64,000 nt of DNA from CAYJDP01 sp964371025 (GTDB taxonomy: Bacteria; Bacillota_I; Bacilli_A; RF39; UBA660), in NCBI GenBank assembly GCA_964371025.1, contig CAYJKH010000004.1, forward strand, positions 62,001 through 126,000, read 5' to 3'. Under the pieces are notes generated by a model. The model was given only the letters and a program-made list of their open reading frames with translations. It ran no database searches and was not told the DNA's origin. Position 1 is the stretch's first letter; every line of letters begins with the position of its first letter. Positions 43,337 to 52,521 of this stretch are shown piece by piece. Position numbers and translations under genes: made by a program.

Positions 43337-44454
43337 TTTTCATTTTTTTCAGTAAATTTATCAAAATTTTTAATAAAACTATCTGTTACTAAAGATTTTT
43401 CTAATTTCTCTAATAATTTTTTTTCATCTTTACTAACTTTTTTCGGAGTTACTACTCTAAAGACAACGTACATATCACCTTTTCTATTTGATGATGAATT
43501 AAATATACCTTTTCCTTTAATTCTTTGTTTATCTCCAGTATCGGTTCCAGTTGGTACTTGTAGTTTTACATTTCCATGAATTGTTGGAATTTCTTTTTTA
43601 CATCCTAGGATAGCATCCACAATTGTTATAGGTACTTCTAAATATATATCATTTTTATCTCTTTCATAAAATTCATGTTCTTTTACAATAAATTCAATAT
43701 ATAAATCTCCATTTGGTCCACCATTTAATCCTGGATTTCCTTTTCCAGAAAGTCTTAACTGTTCTCCAGTAGATACCCCACTTGGAATTGTTACAGTTAC
43801 TTCTTTATTTTTCTTGATTTTTCCTTTTCCATTACAAGATTTACATTTTGTTTTAAATGTTTTACCTTCTCCCCCACAAGTAGGACAAGTTGTTTTAGTT
43901 AAGAAAGCTCCAAGAATTGTTCTTTGTTCTGATGTTACTTGCCCACTTCCGTTACAAGTTGCACAAGTAGTTGAATCAAATCCACCTTCTCCATGACATT
44001 CACTGCAGTCATCCATTACATCTAAATCAATTTTTCGCTCTGTTCCATATACTGCTTCTTCAAATGTAAGATGCATACGCATAATTGCATCAGATCCTTG
44101 ACGGGCTCTTGTTCTTGATGAACCTCCGAAACCGGAAAATCCTGAACCACCGAATAAATTATCGAAAATATCTCCAAAGTCAAAGTCTGCTCCACTAAAT
44201 CCAGAACCTCCAAAACCAGAAGCTCCATTATTATTGAATGAATGGCCAAATTGATCATATTGTTTTCTTTTTTGACTATCAGATAATACTGAATAAGCTT
44301 CTTGAGCTTCTTTAAAACTCTCTTCCGCTTTTGGATTATCTTTATTTAAGTCTGGATGAAATTCCTTAGCTTTTTTACGAAAAGCACTTTTAATATCTGC
44401 TTCACTTGCATTCTTATCTACTCCTAAGGTTTCATAATAATCTCTTTTACTCAT
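43333..44454 (-). CDS. dnaJ: Chaperone protein DnaJ
   Basis: 373 aa Hsp40. J domain with HPD in KEFHPDLN, Gly/Phe-rich linker (FGGSGFSGADFDFGDIF), four CxxCxGxG zinc repeats (CSECHGEG, CATCNGSG, CPTCGGEG, CKSCNGKG) and C-terminal substrate domains. Last gene of the hrcA operon, separated from dnaK by 54 bp with a hairpin. Confidence 0.98.
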   Translation of the reverse strand: MSKRDYYETLGVDKNASEADIKSAFRKKAKEFHPDLNKDNPKAEESFKEAQEAYSVLSDSQKRKQYDQFGHSFNNNGASGFGGSGFSGADFDFGDIFDNLFGGSGFSGFGGSSRTRARQGSDAIMRMHLTFEEAVYGTERKIDLDVMDDCSECHGEGGFDSTTCATCNGSGQVTSEQRTILGAFLTKTTCPTCGGEGKTFKTKCKSCNGKGKIKKNKEVTVTIPSGVSTGEQLRLSGKGNPGLNGGPNGDLYIEFIVKEHEFYERDKNDIYLEVPITIVDAILGCKKEIPTIHGNVKLQVPTGTDTGDKQRIKGKGIFNSSSNRKGDMYVVFRVVTPKKVSKDEKKLLEKLEKSLVTDSFIKNFDKFTEKNEK

Positions 44455-44477
44455 TTTTACTCCTTAATAAAATTATA

Positions 44478-44499
44478 AAGTTCTAGTTTCCTAGAACTT
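44478..44499 (-). terminator. Hairpin between dnaK and dnaJ
   Basis: 9-bp stem (44491-44499 with 44478-44486) and a GAAA tetraloop on the minus strand, followed by TATAATTTTATT. Weak terminator or processing signal that could lower dnaJ expression. Confidence 0.4.
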
Positions 44500-44508
44500 A
44501 TAACTTTT

Positions 44509-46320
44509 TTATTTTTCTTCAATTTCAGCTTCTTTTACTTCTTCACCATCTTTATTTTCTTCAGATGCCTCTTCAGTTTGACGCTCTTTTGCTGCTTCTT
44601 CATAAACACGTGATGCTAAAGCAATTGCTTTTTCTTGTAGTTTTTCTTTTTCTTCTTTAATAGCATCAATATCTTCTTTTTCTAAAGCTTCTTTTGTATT
44701 TTTAATTAATTCTTCAATTTCAGTTTTTTCTTCTTCTGTTACTTTATCTCCTAAATCTTTAAGTGATTTTTCAGTTTGGAATACTAATTGTTCTGCTTCA
44801 TTTTTAAGTTCTGCTTCTTCTTTTCTTTTTTGATCAGCTTCTTTATTTTCTTCAGCTTCTTTAGTCATTTTTTCAATTTCTTCTTCAGTTAATGATGTAT
44901 TAGAAGTAATTGTAATTGATTGTTCTTTATTAGTTCCTAAATCTTTTGCTGTAACATTAACAATTCCGTTTGCATCAATATCAAATTTAACTTCGATTTG
45001 TGGTACTCCACGTGGTGCTGCTGGAATATTAGTTAATTGGAAACGTCCTAAAGTTTTATTATCATCTGCCATTGGTCTTTCACCTTGTAATACATGAATA
45101 TCTACCGCTGGTTGATTATCTGCTGCAGTTGAGAATACTTCTGCTTTTGATGTTGGAATAGTTGTATTTCTTGGAATTAATGTAGTCATAACACGACCCA
45201 TTGTTTCAATACCAAGTGATAATGGTGTTACATCTAATAATACGATATCATTAACATCTCCTGTTAAAACTCCACCTTGAATAGCTGCTCCCATTGCTAC
45301 AACTTCATCCGGATTAACTTCTCTTGAAGGTTCTTTTCCTAATTCTTTAGTAATTAAATCATATACCATCGGTACACGAGTAGATCCTCCTACTAAGATT
45401 ACTTTATCAATATCTTTACTAGACATTTTTGCATCTTTTAAAGCTTTACGTACTGGTTCTAGTGTAGAATTAACTAAATCTCCAATTAAATCTTCAAATT
45501 TAGCTCTTGTTAAAGTCATATCTAAATGTAGAGGCTCTGAATCATCACCCTTAGCAATAAATGGTGCTGATATTTGAGTTGAAACTACACCTGATAAATC
45601 TTTTTTTGCTTTTTCTGCAACTTCTTTAAGTCTTTGCATAGCCATTTTATCTTTTGATAAATCAATTCCATTTTCTTTTTTAAATTCTTTTACTAAGTAA
45701 TCAATAACTTTTTCATCAAAGTCATCTCCTCCTAGTTTATTATTTCCGTTAGTTGATTTAACTTCAAATACTCCATCTCCTAATTCTAGAATAGAAACAT
45801 CGAAAGTTCCTCCTCCTAAGTCATATACTAAGATAGTATGAGCATTATCTTTTTCTAAACCATAAGCAAGTGCTGCTGCTGTTGGCTCATTAATAATTCT
45901 TTCTACTTCAAGTCCAGCAATTTTACCAGCATTTTTAGTTGCTTGTCTTTCAGCATCATTAAAGTAAGCTGGAACAGTAATAACTGCTTTATCAACTTTT
46001 TCTCCTAAATAATCTTCTGCATATTCTTTAATATAAGAAAGAATCATTGCTGATACTTCTTCTGGTGAATATTTTTTACCATTAAGTTCAACTTTTTTAC
46101 CAGTTCCCATTAATCTTTTAATTGACGAAATAGTATTTGGATTAGTAAGTGCTTGTCTTTTAGCTGCATCTCCTACTATTCTTTCTCCTTTTTTATCAGC
46201 TACTACTGATGGTGTTGTTCTTCCTCCTTCTGGATTTGGAATAACTTTAGCAGCTCCTGCTTCTAAAACTGCTACACATGAATTTGTTGTACCTAAATCG
46301 ATACCTATAATTTTTCCCAT
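44509..46320 (-). CDS. dnaK: Chaperone protein DnaK
   Basis: 603-aa Hsp70. GIDLGTTNSCVAVLE, VYDLGGGTFDVSILEL, GGSTRVPMV, and substrate domain LLDVTPLSLGIET with PRNTTIPTSK. C-terminal lid ends in an acidic Glu-rich tail. Part of hrcA-grpE-dnaK-dnaJ. Confidence 0.98.
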   Translation of the reverse strand: MGKIIGIDLGTTNSCVAVLEAGAAKVIPNPEGGRTTPSVVADKKGERIVGDAAKRQALTNPNTISSIKRLMGTGKKVELNGKKYSPEEVSAMILSYIKEYAEDYLGEKVDKAVITVPAYFNDAERQATKNAGKIAGLEVERIINEPTAAALAYGLEKDNAHTILVYDLGGGTFDVSILELGDGVFEVKSTNGNNKLGGDDFDEKVIDYLVKEFKKENGIDLSKDKMAMQRLKEVAEKAKKDLSGVVSTQISAPFIAKGDDSEPLHLDMTLTRAKFEDLIGDLVNSTLEPVRKALKDAKMSSKDIDKVILVGGSTRVPMVYDLITKELGKEPSREVNPDEVVAMGAAIQGGVLTGDVNDIVLLDVTPLSLGIETMGRVMTTLIPRNTTIPTSKAEVFSTAADNQPAVDIHVLQGERPMADDNKTLGRFQLTNIPAAPRGVPQIEVKFDIDANGIVNVTAKDLGTNKEQSITITSNTSLTEEEIEKMTKEAEENKEADQKRKEEAELKNEAEQLVFQTEKSLKDLGDKVTEEEKTEIEELIKNTKEALEKEDIDAIKEEKEKLQEKAIALASRVYEEAAKERQTEEASEENKDGEEVKEAEIEEK

Positions 46321-46338
46321 ATAATTTTTCTCCTTTTC

Positions 46339-46884
46339 TTATTGTTGATTTATTTTAACCGATGCCGGTCTAATAACTCTATCTTTTAATTTATATCCTT
46401 TTAATAATACTTCAATAACAATATCATCATCCATATCAGGATTATTTTCTGTCATTAAAGCTTCTTCTTGCATAGGATCAAATACTTCTCCTACACGGTT
46501 AATTTCTTCAACTCCATATTTTTTTAAAATATCTTTTAAAGCTGAATGCATTATTTTAAAACCATCTAAAAATTTATTTACTTCATCACTTTTGTTAGTA
46601 ACACTAACTGCTCGATCAAAGTTATCAACTAGTGGAATTAAATCTTTAATAATATCTTGATTAGCATACTTAATTGTATTAATCATTTCTTCATCTTTTC
46701 TTTTACGATAATTAACTAATTCAGCATGTGATAATAAATTTTTATCTGTTAACTCTTTTACGTCTTGTTTTAATTTTTCAATTAATTCTTTATCGCGTTT
46801 AGAGCTTTTCTTTTCTTTTTTCTCAGTTGAATTATCGCTTACTACAGTTTCTAATTCTTCTACAGTCTCATTATTTTTATCCAT
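46339..46884 (-). CDS. grpE: Nucleotide exchange factor GrpE
   Basis: 181 aa. Acidic/basic N-terminus, long coiled coil (LIEKLKQDVKELTDKNLLSHAELVNYRKR) and C-terminal beta domain with EEALMTENNPDMDDDIVIEVLLKGYKLKDRVIRPASVKI. Releases ADP from DnaK. Between hrcA and dnaK. Confidence 0.96.
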   Translation of the reverse strand: MDKNNETVEELETVVSDNSTEKKEKKSSKRDKELIEKLKQDVKELTDKNLLSHAELVNYRKRKDEEMINTIKYANQDIIKDLIPLVDNFDRAVSVTNKSDEVNKFLDGFKIMHSALKDILKKYGVEEINRVGEVFDPMQEEALMTENNPDMDDDIVIEVLLKGYKLKDRVIRPASVKINQQ

Positions 46885-46887
46885 ATT

Positions 46888-47874
46888 CTACCTTTCAATA
46901 TTTTCTTTAATATATTCAAGCATTGAAACTACTCTGTCATATTCCATTCTTTTAGGACCAACAATTGCAATAGTTCCATTATCATTACCGTCTTTAAAGT
47001 TTGTCTTTATAACAGTAACATCCTCATCTATATTATTTTCTTTTCCAATGTATACTTTAATATTATTTGAATCATCTTCTTTTATATCTAAAAGTAATTT
47101 GTCATCATCTAATTTGTTAAATACATTTTTTATTTTATCTACATTAGTAAATTCTGGTTGTTCTAATATTTTATTTTTACCAACCACATTTATACCGTTA
47201 GATGTAAAATCAGTAAACACATGATAAAAAGCATTATATAACTGTTCATGTTGTTTTACATATTTACCTATAATTGGTTTGATTTCATACTCTAATTTAG
47301 TACTAATTTCATCAATCGGAGTTCCGACTATTAAATTATTAATAAGTCCCACCATCTTTTTTATTTCAGTTGTTGAAACATCTTTTAATTTAATATTTTT
47401 ATGTTCAATATGTCCTTTATCTGTAACTACTATTACTACCATACTAACGTCATCATAAGGAACTACTTCTATTTGTTTTAGAAGATTCTCATGAGATGTA
47501 CTACCAAGTACTACTGTTGCATAATTAGTCATATCTGATATAACCTGTAATGATTTAGTTATTACATCAGATAGTGCGAGTTGTTGATTATGAAAAACTT
47601 GCTGTAATTTTAGCATATCTTCGCCATTCATCTGTTTTGCTTCCATTAAGTTATCTACATAATAACGATAACCTTTCTCACTTGGAACACGCCCACTAGA
47701 TGTATGAGTTTTTTCAAGTAAATTCATCTCTTCTAAAGCCGACATTTCATTTCTGATAGTTGCACTAGAACATTTAAGTTTCTTACTAATCGCATTAGAC
47801 CCTACAGGTTTTGCTAATTTAATATAGTCTTCTACTATTAACTTAAGTAATTTACCTTGTCTTTCACTTAACAT
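46888..47874 (-). CDS. hrcA: Heat-inducible transcription repressor HrcA
   Basis: 328 aa. N-terminal winged helix (MLSERQGKLLKLIVEDYIKLAKPVGS, SSATIRNEMSALEEMNLLEKTHTSSGRVPSEKGYRYYVD) and a C-terminal GAF-like domain. Represses its own operon at CIRCE. The in-frame ATG at 47904 lies inside a CIRCE element and is unlikely; ATG 47874 after AGGAGGAAGGG matches the family start MLxERQ. Confidence 0.97.
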   Translation of the reverse strand: MLSERQGKLLKLIVEDYIKLAKPVGSNAISKKLKCSSATIRNEMSALEEMNLLEKTHTSSGRVPSEKGYRYYVDNLMEAKQMNGEDMLKLQQVFHNQQLALSDVITKSLQVISDMTNYATVVLGSTSHENLLKQIEVVPYDDVSMVVIVVTDKGHIEHKNIKLKDVSTTEIKKMVGLINNLIVGTPIDEISTKLEYEIKPIIGKYVKQHEQLYNAFYHVFTDFTSNGINVVGKNKILEQPEFTNVDKIKNVFNKLDDDKLLLDIKEDDSNNIKVYIGKENNIDEDVTVIKTNFKDGNDNGTIAIVGPKRMEYDRVVSMLEYIKENIER

Positions 47875-47888
47875 ATCTTCCCTTCCTC

Positions 47889-47915
47889 CTAGCACTGTAA
47901 TCATTTAAGTGCTAA
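47889..47915 (-). promoter_or_regulatory. CIRCE operator 1
   Basis: CTAGCACTG-N9-AAGTGCTAA, matching TTAGCACTC-N9-GAGTGCTAA with exact 9-base spacer and two or three mismatches at the ends. Lies between promoter and hrcA. Confidence 0.85.
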
Positions 47916-47919
47916 CTAT

Positions 47920-47948
47920 ATTCTACACACTTTTTTAGCACTTGTCAA
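47920..47948 (-). promoter_or_regulatory. hrcA operon promoter
   Basis: Minus strand TTGACA (47943-47948), 17-bp spacer, TAGAAT (47920-47925). The -35 is inside CIRCE 2 and the -10 is next to CIRCE 1, so HrcA bound at either blocks it. Confidence 0.8.
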
Positions 47949-47961
47949 CATTGTTTGCTAA
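47935..47961 (-). promoter_or_regulatory. CIRCE operator 2
   Basis: TTAGCACTT-N9-GTTTGCTAA. One arm is near perfect, the other has mismatches; spacer exactly 9. Confidence 0.7.
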
Positions 47962-47969
47962 TATTTCAC

Positions 47970-47998
47970 AAAAATAAAAAAGGATATATTTATCCTTT
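47970..47998 (-). terminator. Terminator of divIB
   Basis: Minus strand stem AAAGGATA / TATCCTTT (47991-47998 with 47979-47986), 4-base loop, then TTTTTTATTTTT. Confidence 0.8.
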
Positions 47999-48667
47999 AA
48001 TTTCAAAGTGATTACCACTATCTAAATATAAAATTCCTAACTTATTTTCCAGTTGTTCTAAGAAATCATTATAGTAATTTATCGATTCAATTTTAGTTAA
48101 AGTTATATATACTAAATTACCATCATCCATATAACATAAGAATCTTTCTTTATCAAATTCATTTGGAACATACTTAATTGAAGATATTTTTGACAAAATA
48201 TTAGGAGATACTCTACTTAGTTTACTAGTAAAGTTTTTCGTCATAGAATTATCTAACTCTGACATAAGCGTTGGTATATTAAATGATTCATTATTAGCTA
48301 ACACTTCATTATCTTCAAAAACTATTTCATTCTTACTATTTATATATAGAGGTTTATTTTCTTCGATATCAATTTTTAAAATCATAAAAAAATCATAACT
48401 AACATTTACATCTTTTATAGATAATTCTTTTTTTAATTCTTCCTCTATTTTAAATGGATTAATATTAATAACACTTGGGTAGTCTTTTATATTTGCTTTA
48501 TTTATAATATAGTCATCAGTTAAAAAAGTGTTATTTAAAATTAAAATATTTGTTATCTTAATTTGCATCACTAAATAACATATTAGTGCGATTAATCCTA
48601 TTATTAAAAATAAAATTAGGAATGCTCTTTTTTTAATTTTCCTTTTTTTAACAACTTTCTTACCCAT
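47990..48667 (-). CDS. divIB: Cell division protein DivIB/FtsQ
   Basis: 225 aa. Basic cytosolic tail (GKKVVKKRKIKKR), one membrane helix (AFLILFLIIGLIALICYLV), then POTRA domain (ITNILILNNTFLTDDYII, INPFKIEEEL) and beta domain. Division scaffold bridging to FtsL and DivIC. Last gene of murG-murB-divIB on this strand. Confidence 0.87.
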   Translation of the reverse strand: MGKKVVKKRKIKKRAFLILFLIIGLIALICYLVMQIKITNILILNNTFLTDDYIINKANIKDYPSVININPFKIEEELKKELSIKDVNVSYDFFMILKIDIEENKPLYINSKNEIVFEDNEVLANNESFNIPTLMSELDNSMTKNFTSKLSRVSPNILSKISSIKYVPNEFDKERFLCYMDDGNLVYITLTKIESINYYNDFLEQLENKLGILYLDSGNHFEIKG

Positions 48668-48676
48668 TTAATTCTC

Positions 48677-49582
48677 CTATTTAACTTCTTCTTGTTCTAC
48701 CTTTAAATCAATATTGTACTCTTTTTTTACTAAGTCTCTTATTTTAGTAATCATTTTTTTTATATCTTGTCCGCTTGCATTATTATAATTAATAATAAAG
48801 TTAGCGTGTTTCTCGCTTACTTTAGCTCCACCAATCATTTCTCCTTTAAGCCCTAAATCATCAATTAACTTACCTGCCGGAATTTCTAAAGATGGATTTC
48901 TAAAAACTGATCCTGCTGAAGGATATTCAAGTGGTTGAGACTCTTTTCTTCTTGTAAAACGATCTTTTATTACTGCTATAATAGCATCTTTATCTCCTCG
49001 TTTTAGTTTAATATTTACTTCTAAACATATATAATCAGGATTTTTTTGCAAAAATGAAGTACGATAATGAAAATCCATTTCTTTGTTACTTAATGTAATA
49101 ACATGATAATCGGGAGTTAATACTTTAACTTCTGTAACAATATATCCCATATCGCTTTTATAAGCACCAGCATTCATGAAAATTGCTCCTCCAACAGTAC
49201 CAGGAATTCCTGATGCAAATTCTAGACCAGCAAGACCTTTTTTAGCAACTGCGTTACTTAATTTCATTAATGAATATCCACTACCAACTTTAAATTTAGT
49301 AGTTGATATAAACTCTAAATCATCAAATTCATTCAATGATATAAATACCCCTTCATAACCACTATTTGAAAATAAGATATTAGACCCTTTTCCTATAATT
49401 TTATATTTTATTTTAGATTCTTTTATTATTTTTAATGATCTAATTAGCGATGAAGTATTTAGAGGGTGAATAACACAACTAATAACACCATCAACTTTAT
49501 ATGTGTTATATTTTTTTAATGAAACATTTTTTTCAACTTTTCCAATATCTGCTTTTATTAATTTTGTTATTAGTTCTTTCAT
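48677..49582 (-). CDS. murB: UDP-N-acetylenolpyruvoylglucosamine reductase
   Basis: 301-aa FAD enzyme making UDP-MurNAc. FAD motifs IGKGSNILFSN and GLEFASGIPGTVGGAIFMNAGAY, catalytic-site Tyr/Ser region YPSAGSVFRNP and C-terminal EKHANFIINYNNAS. Type II (no insertion). Between murG and divIB; shows the cell makes peptidoglycan. Confidence 0.96.
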   Translation of the reverse strand: MKELITKLIKADIGKVEKNVSLKKYNTYKVDGVISCVIHPLNTSSLIRSLKIIKESKIKYKIIGKGSNILFSNSGYEGVFISLNEFDDLEFISTTKFKVGSGYSLMKLSNAVAKKGLAGLEFASGIPGTVGGAIFMNAGAYKSDMGYIVTEVKVLTPDYHVITLSNKEMDFHYRTSFLQKNPDYICLEVNIKLKRGDKDAIIAVIKDRFTRRKESQPLEYPSAGSVFRNPSLEIPAGKLIDDLGLKGEMIGGAKVSEKHANFIINYNNASGQDIKKMITKIRDLVKKEYNIDLKVEQEEVK

Positions 49583-50664
49583 TATTTTTCTCCTGCTAAT
49601 TTATTTATTTCTTCATATATTAAAGTAAGGGAATTATCTACTGATAAACTCTTAGCATTTTTACTTATACTTTCTTGTAAAGTTATATTATCAAATATGT
49701 TATCAATACTATTTATTAAACTTTCTGTAGTTAACTCTTTTTCTTCAAGTATTTCACATGCGTTTGCCTCTTTTAAAAATAAAGCATTTTTTAATTGATG
49801 ATTATTACTAACATAAGGTGATGGTATCAAAATACTAGGAAGTCCTAATGCTGTAATTTCTGCTATTGTTGAAGCTCCTGCTCTTGATATTAGTAAATCT
49901 GTATCTTTTAATAACTGATTTAATCCTTCAACATAAGGTACAATTTTAACATTTTCACTTATATTAACATCTTTAAATATTTGAAAATTATTATTTCCAG
50001 TTATTAATAATACTTGATAATTTTTATTTTTAAATAAAGGAATTACTTCTTTTAGTTTATTTAAAATTGATACTGATCCTAAGGATCCCATTACAATCAC
50101 TACTAATTTCATCGAGGAAGTAAAACCATATTTACTTTTACTTTCTTTTTTAACCTTTAAAGTTTCTTCACTCATTGGATTTCCCGTATAAACAACTTTT
50201 TCTTTTGGAAAGTATTGATTAGATGATAAAAGTGATGTACAAACTACATCAACTTTTTTTGACAATAATTTATTTGTAATTCCTGGAACTGAATTTTGTT
50301 CATGTATTAAAGTTTTAATTTTTAATTTATTAGCCGCAATTAATACAGGAGCTGTAACATATCCTCCTACACCAATAACAATATCTGGTTTAAATTCTTT
50401 CATAATATTAATTACTTCTTTTATTGATTTATTAAACTTATAAGGCAATGTAATATTCTTAAAAGGATTACTTCTATTAATTCCCGCTATTTTAATTCCT
50501 TTATAATTAATATTATAAGATGGTACAATATCTTTTTCCATTCTATCAGTAGTACCAATATATAAAAATTCGCTTTTAGGATTTTCTTCTTTTATTTTAT
50601 TTATAATAGCTAAAGCTGGATATATGTGTCCACCTGTTCCTCCTGCTGATATAATTACTCTCAT
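49582..50664 (-). CDS. murG: MurG glycosyltransferase
   Basis: 360 aa. Adds GlcNAc to lipid I at the inner membrane face. Motifs SAGGTGGHIYPALAI, IGVGGYVTAPVLIAA, HEQNSVPG, and donor loop RAGASTIAEITALGLPSILIPSPYVSNNHQ. Overlaps murB by one base. Preceded by the SipW-type protein with 2 bases between. Confidence 0.96.
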   Translation of the reverse strand: MRVIISAGGTGGHIYPALAIINKIKEENPKSEFLYIGTTDRMEKDIVPSYNINYKGIKIAGINRSNPFKNITLPYKFNKSIKEVINIMKEFKPDIVIGVGGYVTAPVLIAANKLKIKTLIHEQNSVPGITNKLLSKKVDVVCTSLLSSNQYFPKEKVVYTGNPMSEETLKVKKESKSKYGFTSSMKLVVIVMGSLGSVSILNKLKEVIPLFKNKNYQVLLITGNNNFQIFKDVNISENVKIVPYVEGLNQLLKDTDLLISRAGASTIAEITALGLPSILIPSPYVSNNHQLKNALFLKEANACEILEEKELTTESLINSIDNIFDNITLQESISKNAKSLSVDNSLTLIYEEINKLAGEK

Positions 50665-50666
50665 AT

Positions 50667-51224
50667 TTATTCAACTCCTAATGTTGTAAGTTTAACTATT
50701 CCATAAAAATGTTTATTCATTTGAGTTGCATCAGTAGCATAATCAATCCACATTCTTAAATCATATGATTTTGATTCTTTCGGACCTATTACATCTTCAA
50801 ATAAAACTCCGTTATTACTTGATAATAAAGCTGGAACAGATGCTGTTTCATTAATATAACTATACTTTATATAATTCCATCCTATTCTACTCTCGTGAGA
50901 GCCTGTTTCATCATATGATTCAGTATGATCTACAATTGATATCTGGTATCTACTACTAACAGTTCCATCATTTGTAACTGTAAAAGTATAAGGAGTTGAA
51001 GATAATCCTACACTATCGTCCACTGGGACAGCATTTGATAAATTAATTGGATTTTCATCTGTTAAAGTTAAAGACAAAGTCCCAGTTGATATTTCATTTT
51101 CTTCTATTCCTAAAAAGTTTTCTGAAAATAAAGCATAAGACACTGTAATTATTGCAATTATCAAACAAAAGATACTTACTACTATTGCTAATTTTTTTTC
51201 TTTTAACATCGGTTTTTTATTCAT
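50667..51224 (-). CDS. Secreted protein with SipW-type signal (TasA/CalY-like)
   Basis: 185 aa. N-terminus KKLAIVVSIFCLIIAIITVSYALFS has the SipW-dependent type of signal, with VSYALF before the likely cleavage site and ENFLGIEENEISTGTLSLTLTDEN after it. Beta-sandwich rest with one YTFTVTNDGTVSSRYQISIVD stretch. TasA and camelysin of Bacillus belong here and form matrix fibres; those need SipW. The signal peptidase in this window (lepB) is a normal type. Sits just upstream of murG on the same strand. Confidence 0.7.
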   Translation of the reverse strand: MNKKPMLKEKKLAIVVSIFCLIIAIITVSYALFSENFLGIEENEISTGTLSLTLTDENPINLSNAVPVDDSVGLSSTPYTFTVTNDGTVSSRYQISIVDHTESYDETGSHESRIGWNYIKYSYINETASVPALLSSNNGVLFEDVIGPKESKSYDLRMWIDYATDATQMNKHFYGIVKLTTLGVE

Positions 51225-51312
51225 ATCATTACCTCTTTATTTAGTATAATTATATATCAATTTATATTAATTGTAAATAAATTACATTATTTATAAAAAA
51301 CTAGACAATTAG

Positions 51313-51342
51313 TTGTCATTTTATTTTTTTGAAATTTATGAT
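51313..51342 (+). promoter_or_regulatory. Promoter of tmcAL
   Basis: TTGTCA (51313-51318), 18-bp spacer, TATGAT (51337-51342). A GACAA-TTAG-TTGTC inverted repeat overlaps the -35. Confidence 0.45.
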
Positions 51343-51366
51343 AAAATAAAAAGAAAAGGAGAATCT

Positions 51367-52512
51367 ATGAAAACAGTTGGAATTATAGCAGAATATAACC
51401 CTTTTCACAAAGGTCATTTATATCACATAAATAAAATAAAAGAAATCTATCCAGATAGTATTTTAGTACTGGTTATGTCTTCATCTTTTTGCCAAAGAGG
51501 AGAACCTTCGATTATAAATAAATGGGATAAAACTAAAATAGCAATTGAATCTGGAATTGACTTAGTAATAGAACTACCCTTTGTATTTTCAACTCAGTCT
51601 GCTGATACTTTTGCATATGGTTCTACTACTTTACTTGAAAAATTAAAAGTCGAAAACTTAATATTCGGAAGCGAATCTAACGACATTGAAAAAATCAAAA
51701 AATTAGTACAAGTCCAATTAAATAATGAGCAGTTTGATGTTTTAACAAAAATATATATGAAAATGGGAGAAAACTATCCAACTGCCCTATCTAAATCATT
51801 GCTTGATATATGTGGCGAAAATATAACTCTTCCAAATGATGTTTTAGGAATCAGTTATGTTAAAGCTATTATGAAAAATAATTATAAACTTAATCCTTTA
51901 TGTATAAAGAGAACTAGTTCTTTTCACAGTATGAGTCTTGACACTCCTATTACTAGTGCCTCTGCTATTAGAAAAGGATTACTTGAAAATAAATCTGTTG
52001 TAAACAATATTCCAAATAATGTTATAAAATATTTAGAAAAACCTCTTCACTTTCAAGAAAATTATTTTAAATTTTTAAAATATAAAATTATGAATGAAGA
52101 CAATATAAGTCATTATGCTAATATTAGTGAGGGTCTTGATAATAAAATAAAGAAAAATATAATAAGTGCTACTAGTTATGATGAATTAATTAAGAGTATT
52201 AAATCTAAAAGATATACATATAATAAAATTAGTCGAATTCTAAATCATATCTTATGCAATTTTAAAAAATGTGATAATATTAATAAAGATATAGAATATA
52301 TTAGAATATTAGGATTCAATAGTAAAGGACAAAAATATATAAATAAAATAAAAAAAGAGGTAGATATTCCTATTATTAGTAATTTTTCAAAAATAAAAAG
52401 TCCAATGATTGATATAGAATTTAAAGCAACATGTACATATGCATCTATATTAGAAGAAGACAAGAAAAAAGAACTAATTGAATTAGAATATAAAAATCAC
52501 CCTTTAAGATAA
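51367..52512 (+). CDS. tmcAL: tRNA(Met) cytidine acetate ligase TmcAL
   Basis: 381 aa (YlbM family). Uses acetate and ATP to acetylate the wobble C34 of elongator tRNA-Met. Nucleotidyltransferase core: IAEYNPFHKGHLYHI (HxGH), VLVMSSSFCQRGEPSIINKWDK, ELPFVFSTQSAD, NDVLGISYVKAI. Start ATG 51367 with AAGGAG; the longer frame at 51313 lies in the promoter. The target tRNA-Met gene is at 26455 in this window. Confidence 0.9.
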   Translation: MKTVGIIAEYNPFHKGHLYHINKIKEIYPDSILVLVMSSSFCQRGEPSIINKWDKTKIAIESGIDLVIELPFVFSTQSADTFAYGSTTLLEKLKVENLIFGSESNDIEKIKKLVQVQLNNEQFDVLTKIYMKMGENYPTALSKSLLDICGENITLPNDVLGISYVKAIMKNNYKLNPLCIKRTSSFHSMSLDTPITSASAIRKGLLENKSVVNNIPNNVIKYLEKPLHFQENYFKFLKYKIMNEDNISHYANISEGLDNKIKKNIISATSYDELIKSIKSKRYTYNKISRILNHILCNFKKCDNINKDIEYIRILGFNSKGQKYINKIKKEVDIPIISNFSKIKSPMIDIEFKATCTYASILEEDKKKELIELEYKNHPLR

Positions 52513-52521
52513 GGAGAGAAT

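Noticed and set aside
44022..44258. 78-codon minus-strand frame inside dnaJ
   Set aside because: Alternative frame of the Gly/Phe-rich part of dnaJ.
47874..47904. HrcA start at 47904
   Set aside because: The codon lies within CIRCE 1 and the extra ten residues are not in the family; ATG 47874 gives the standard start.
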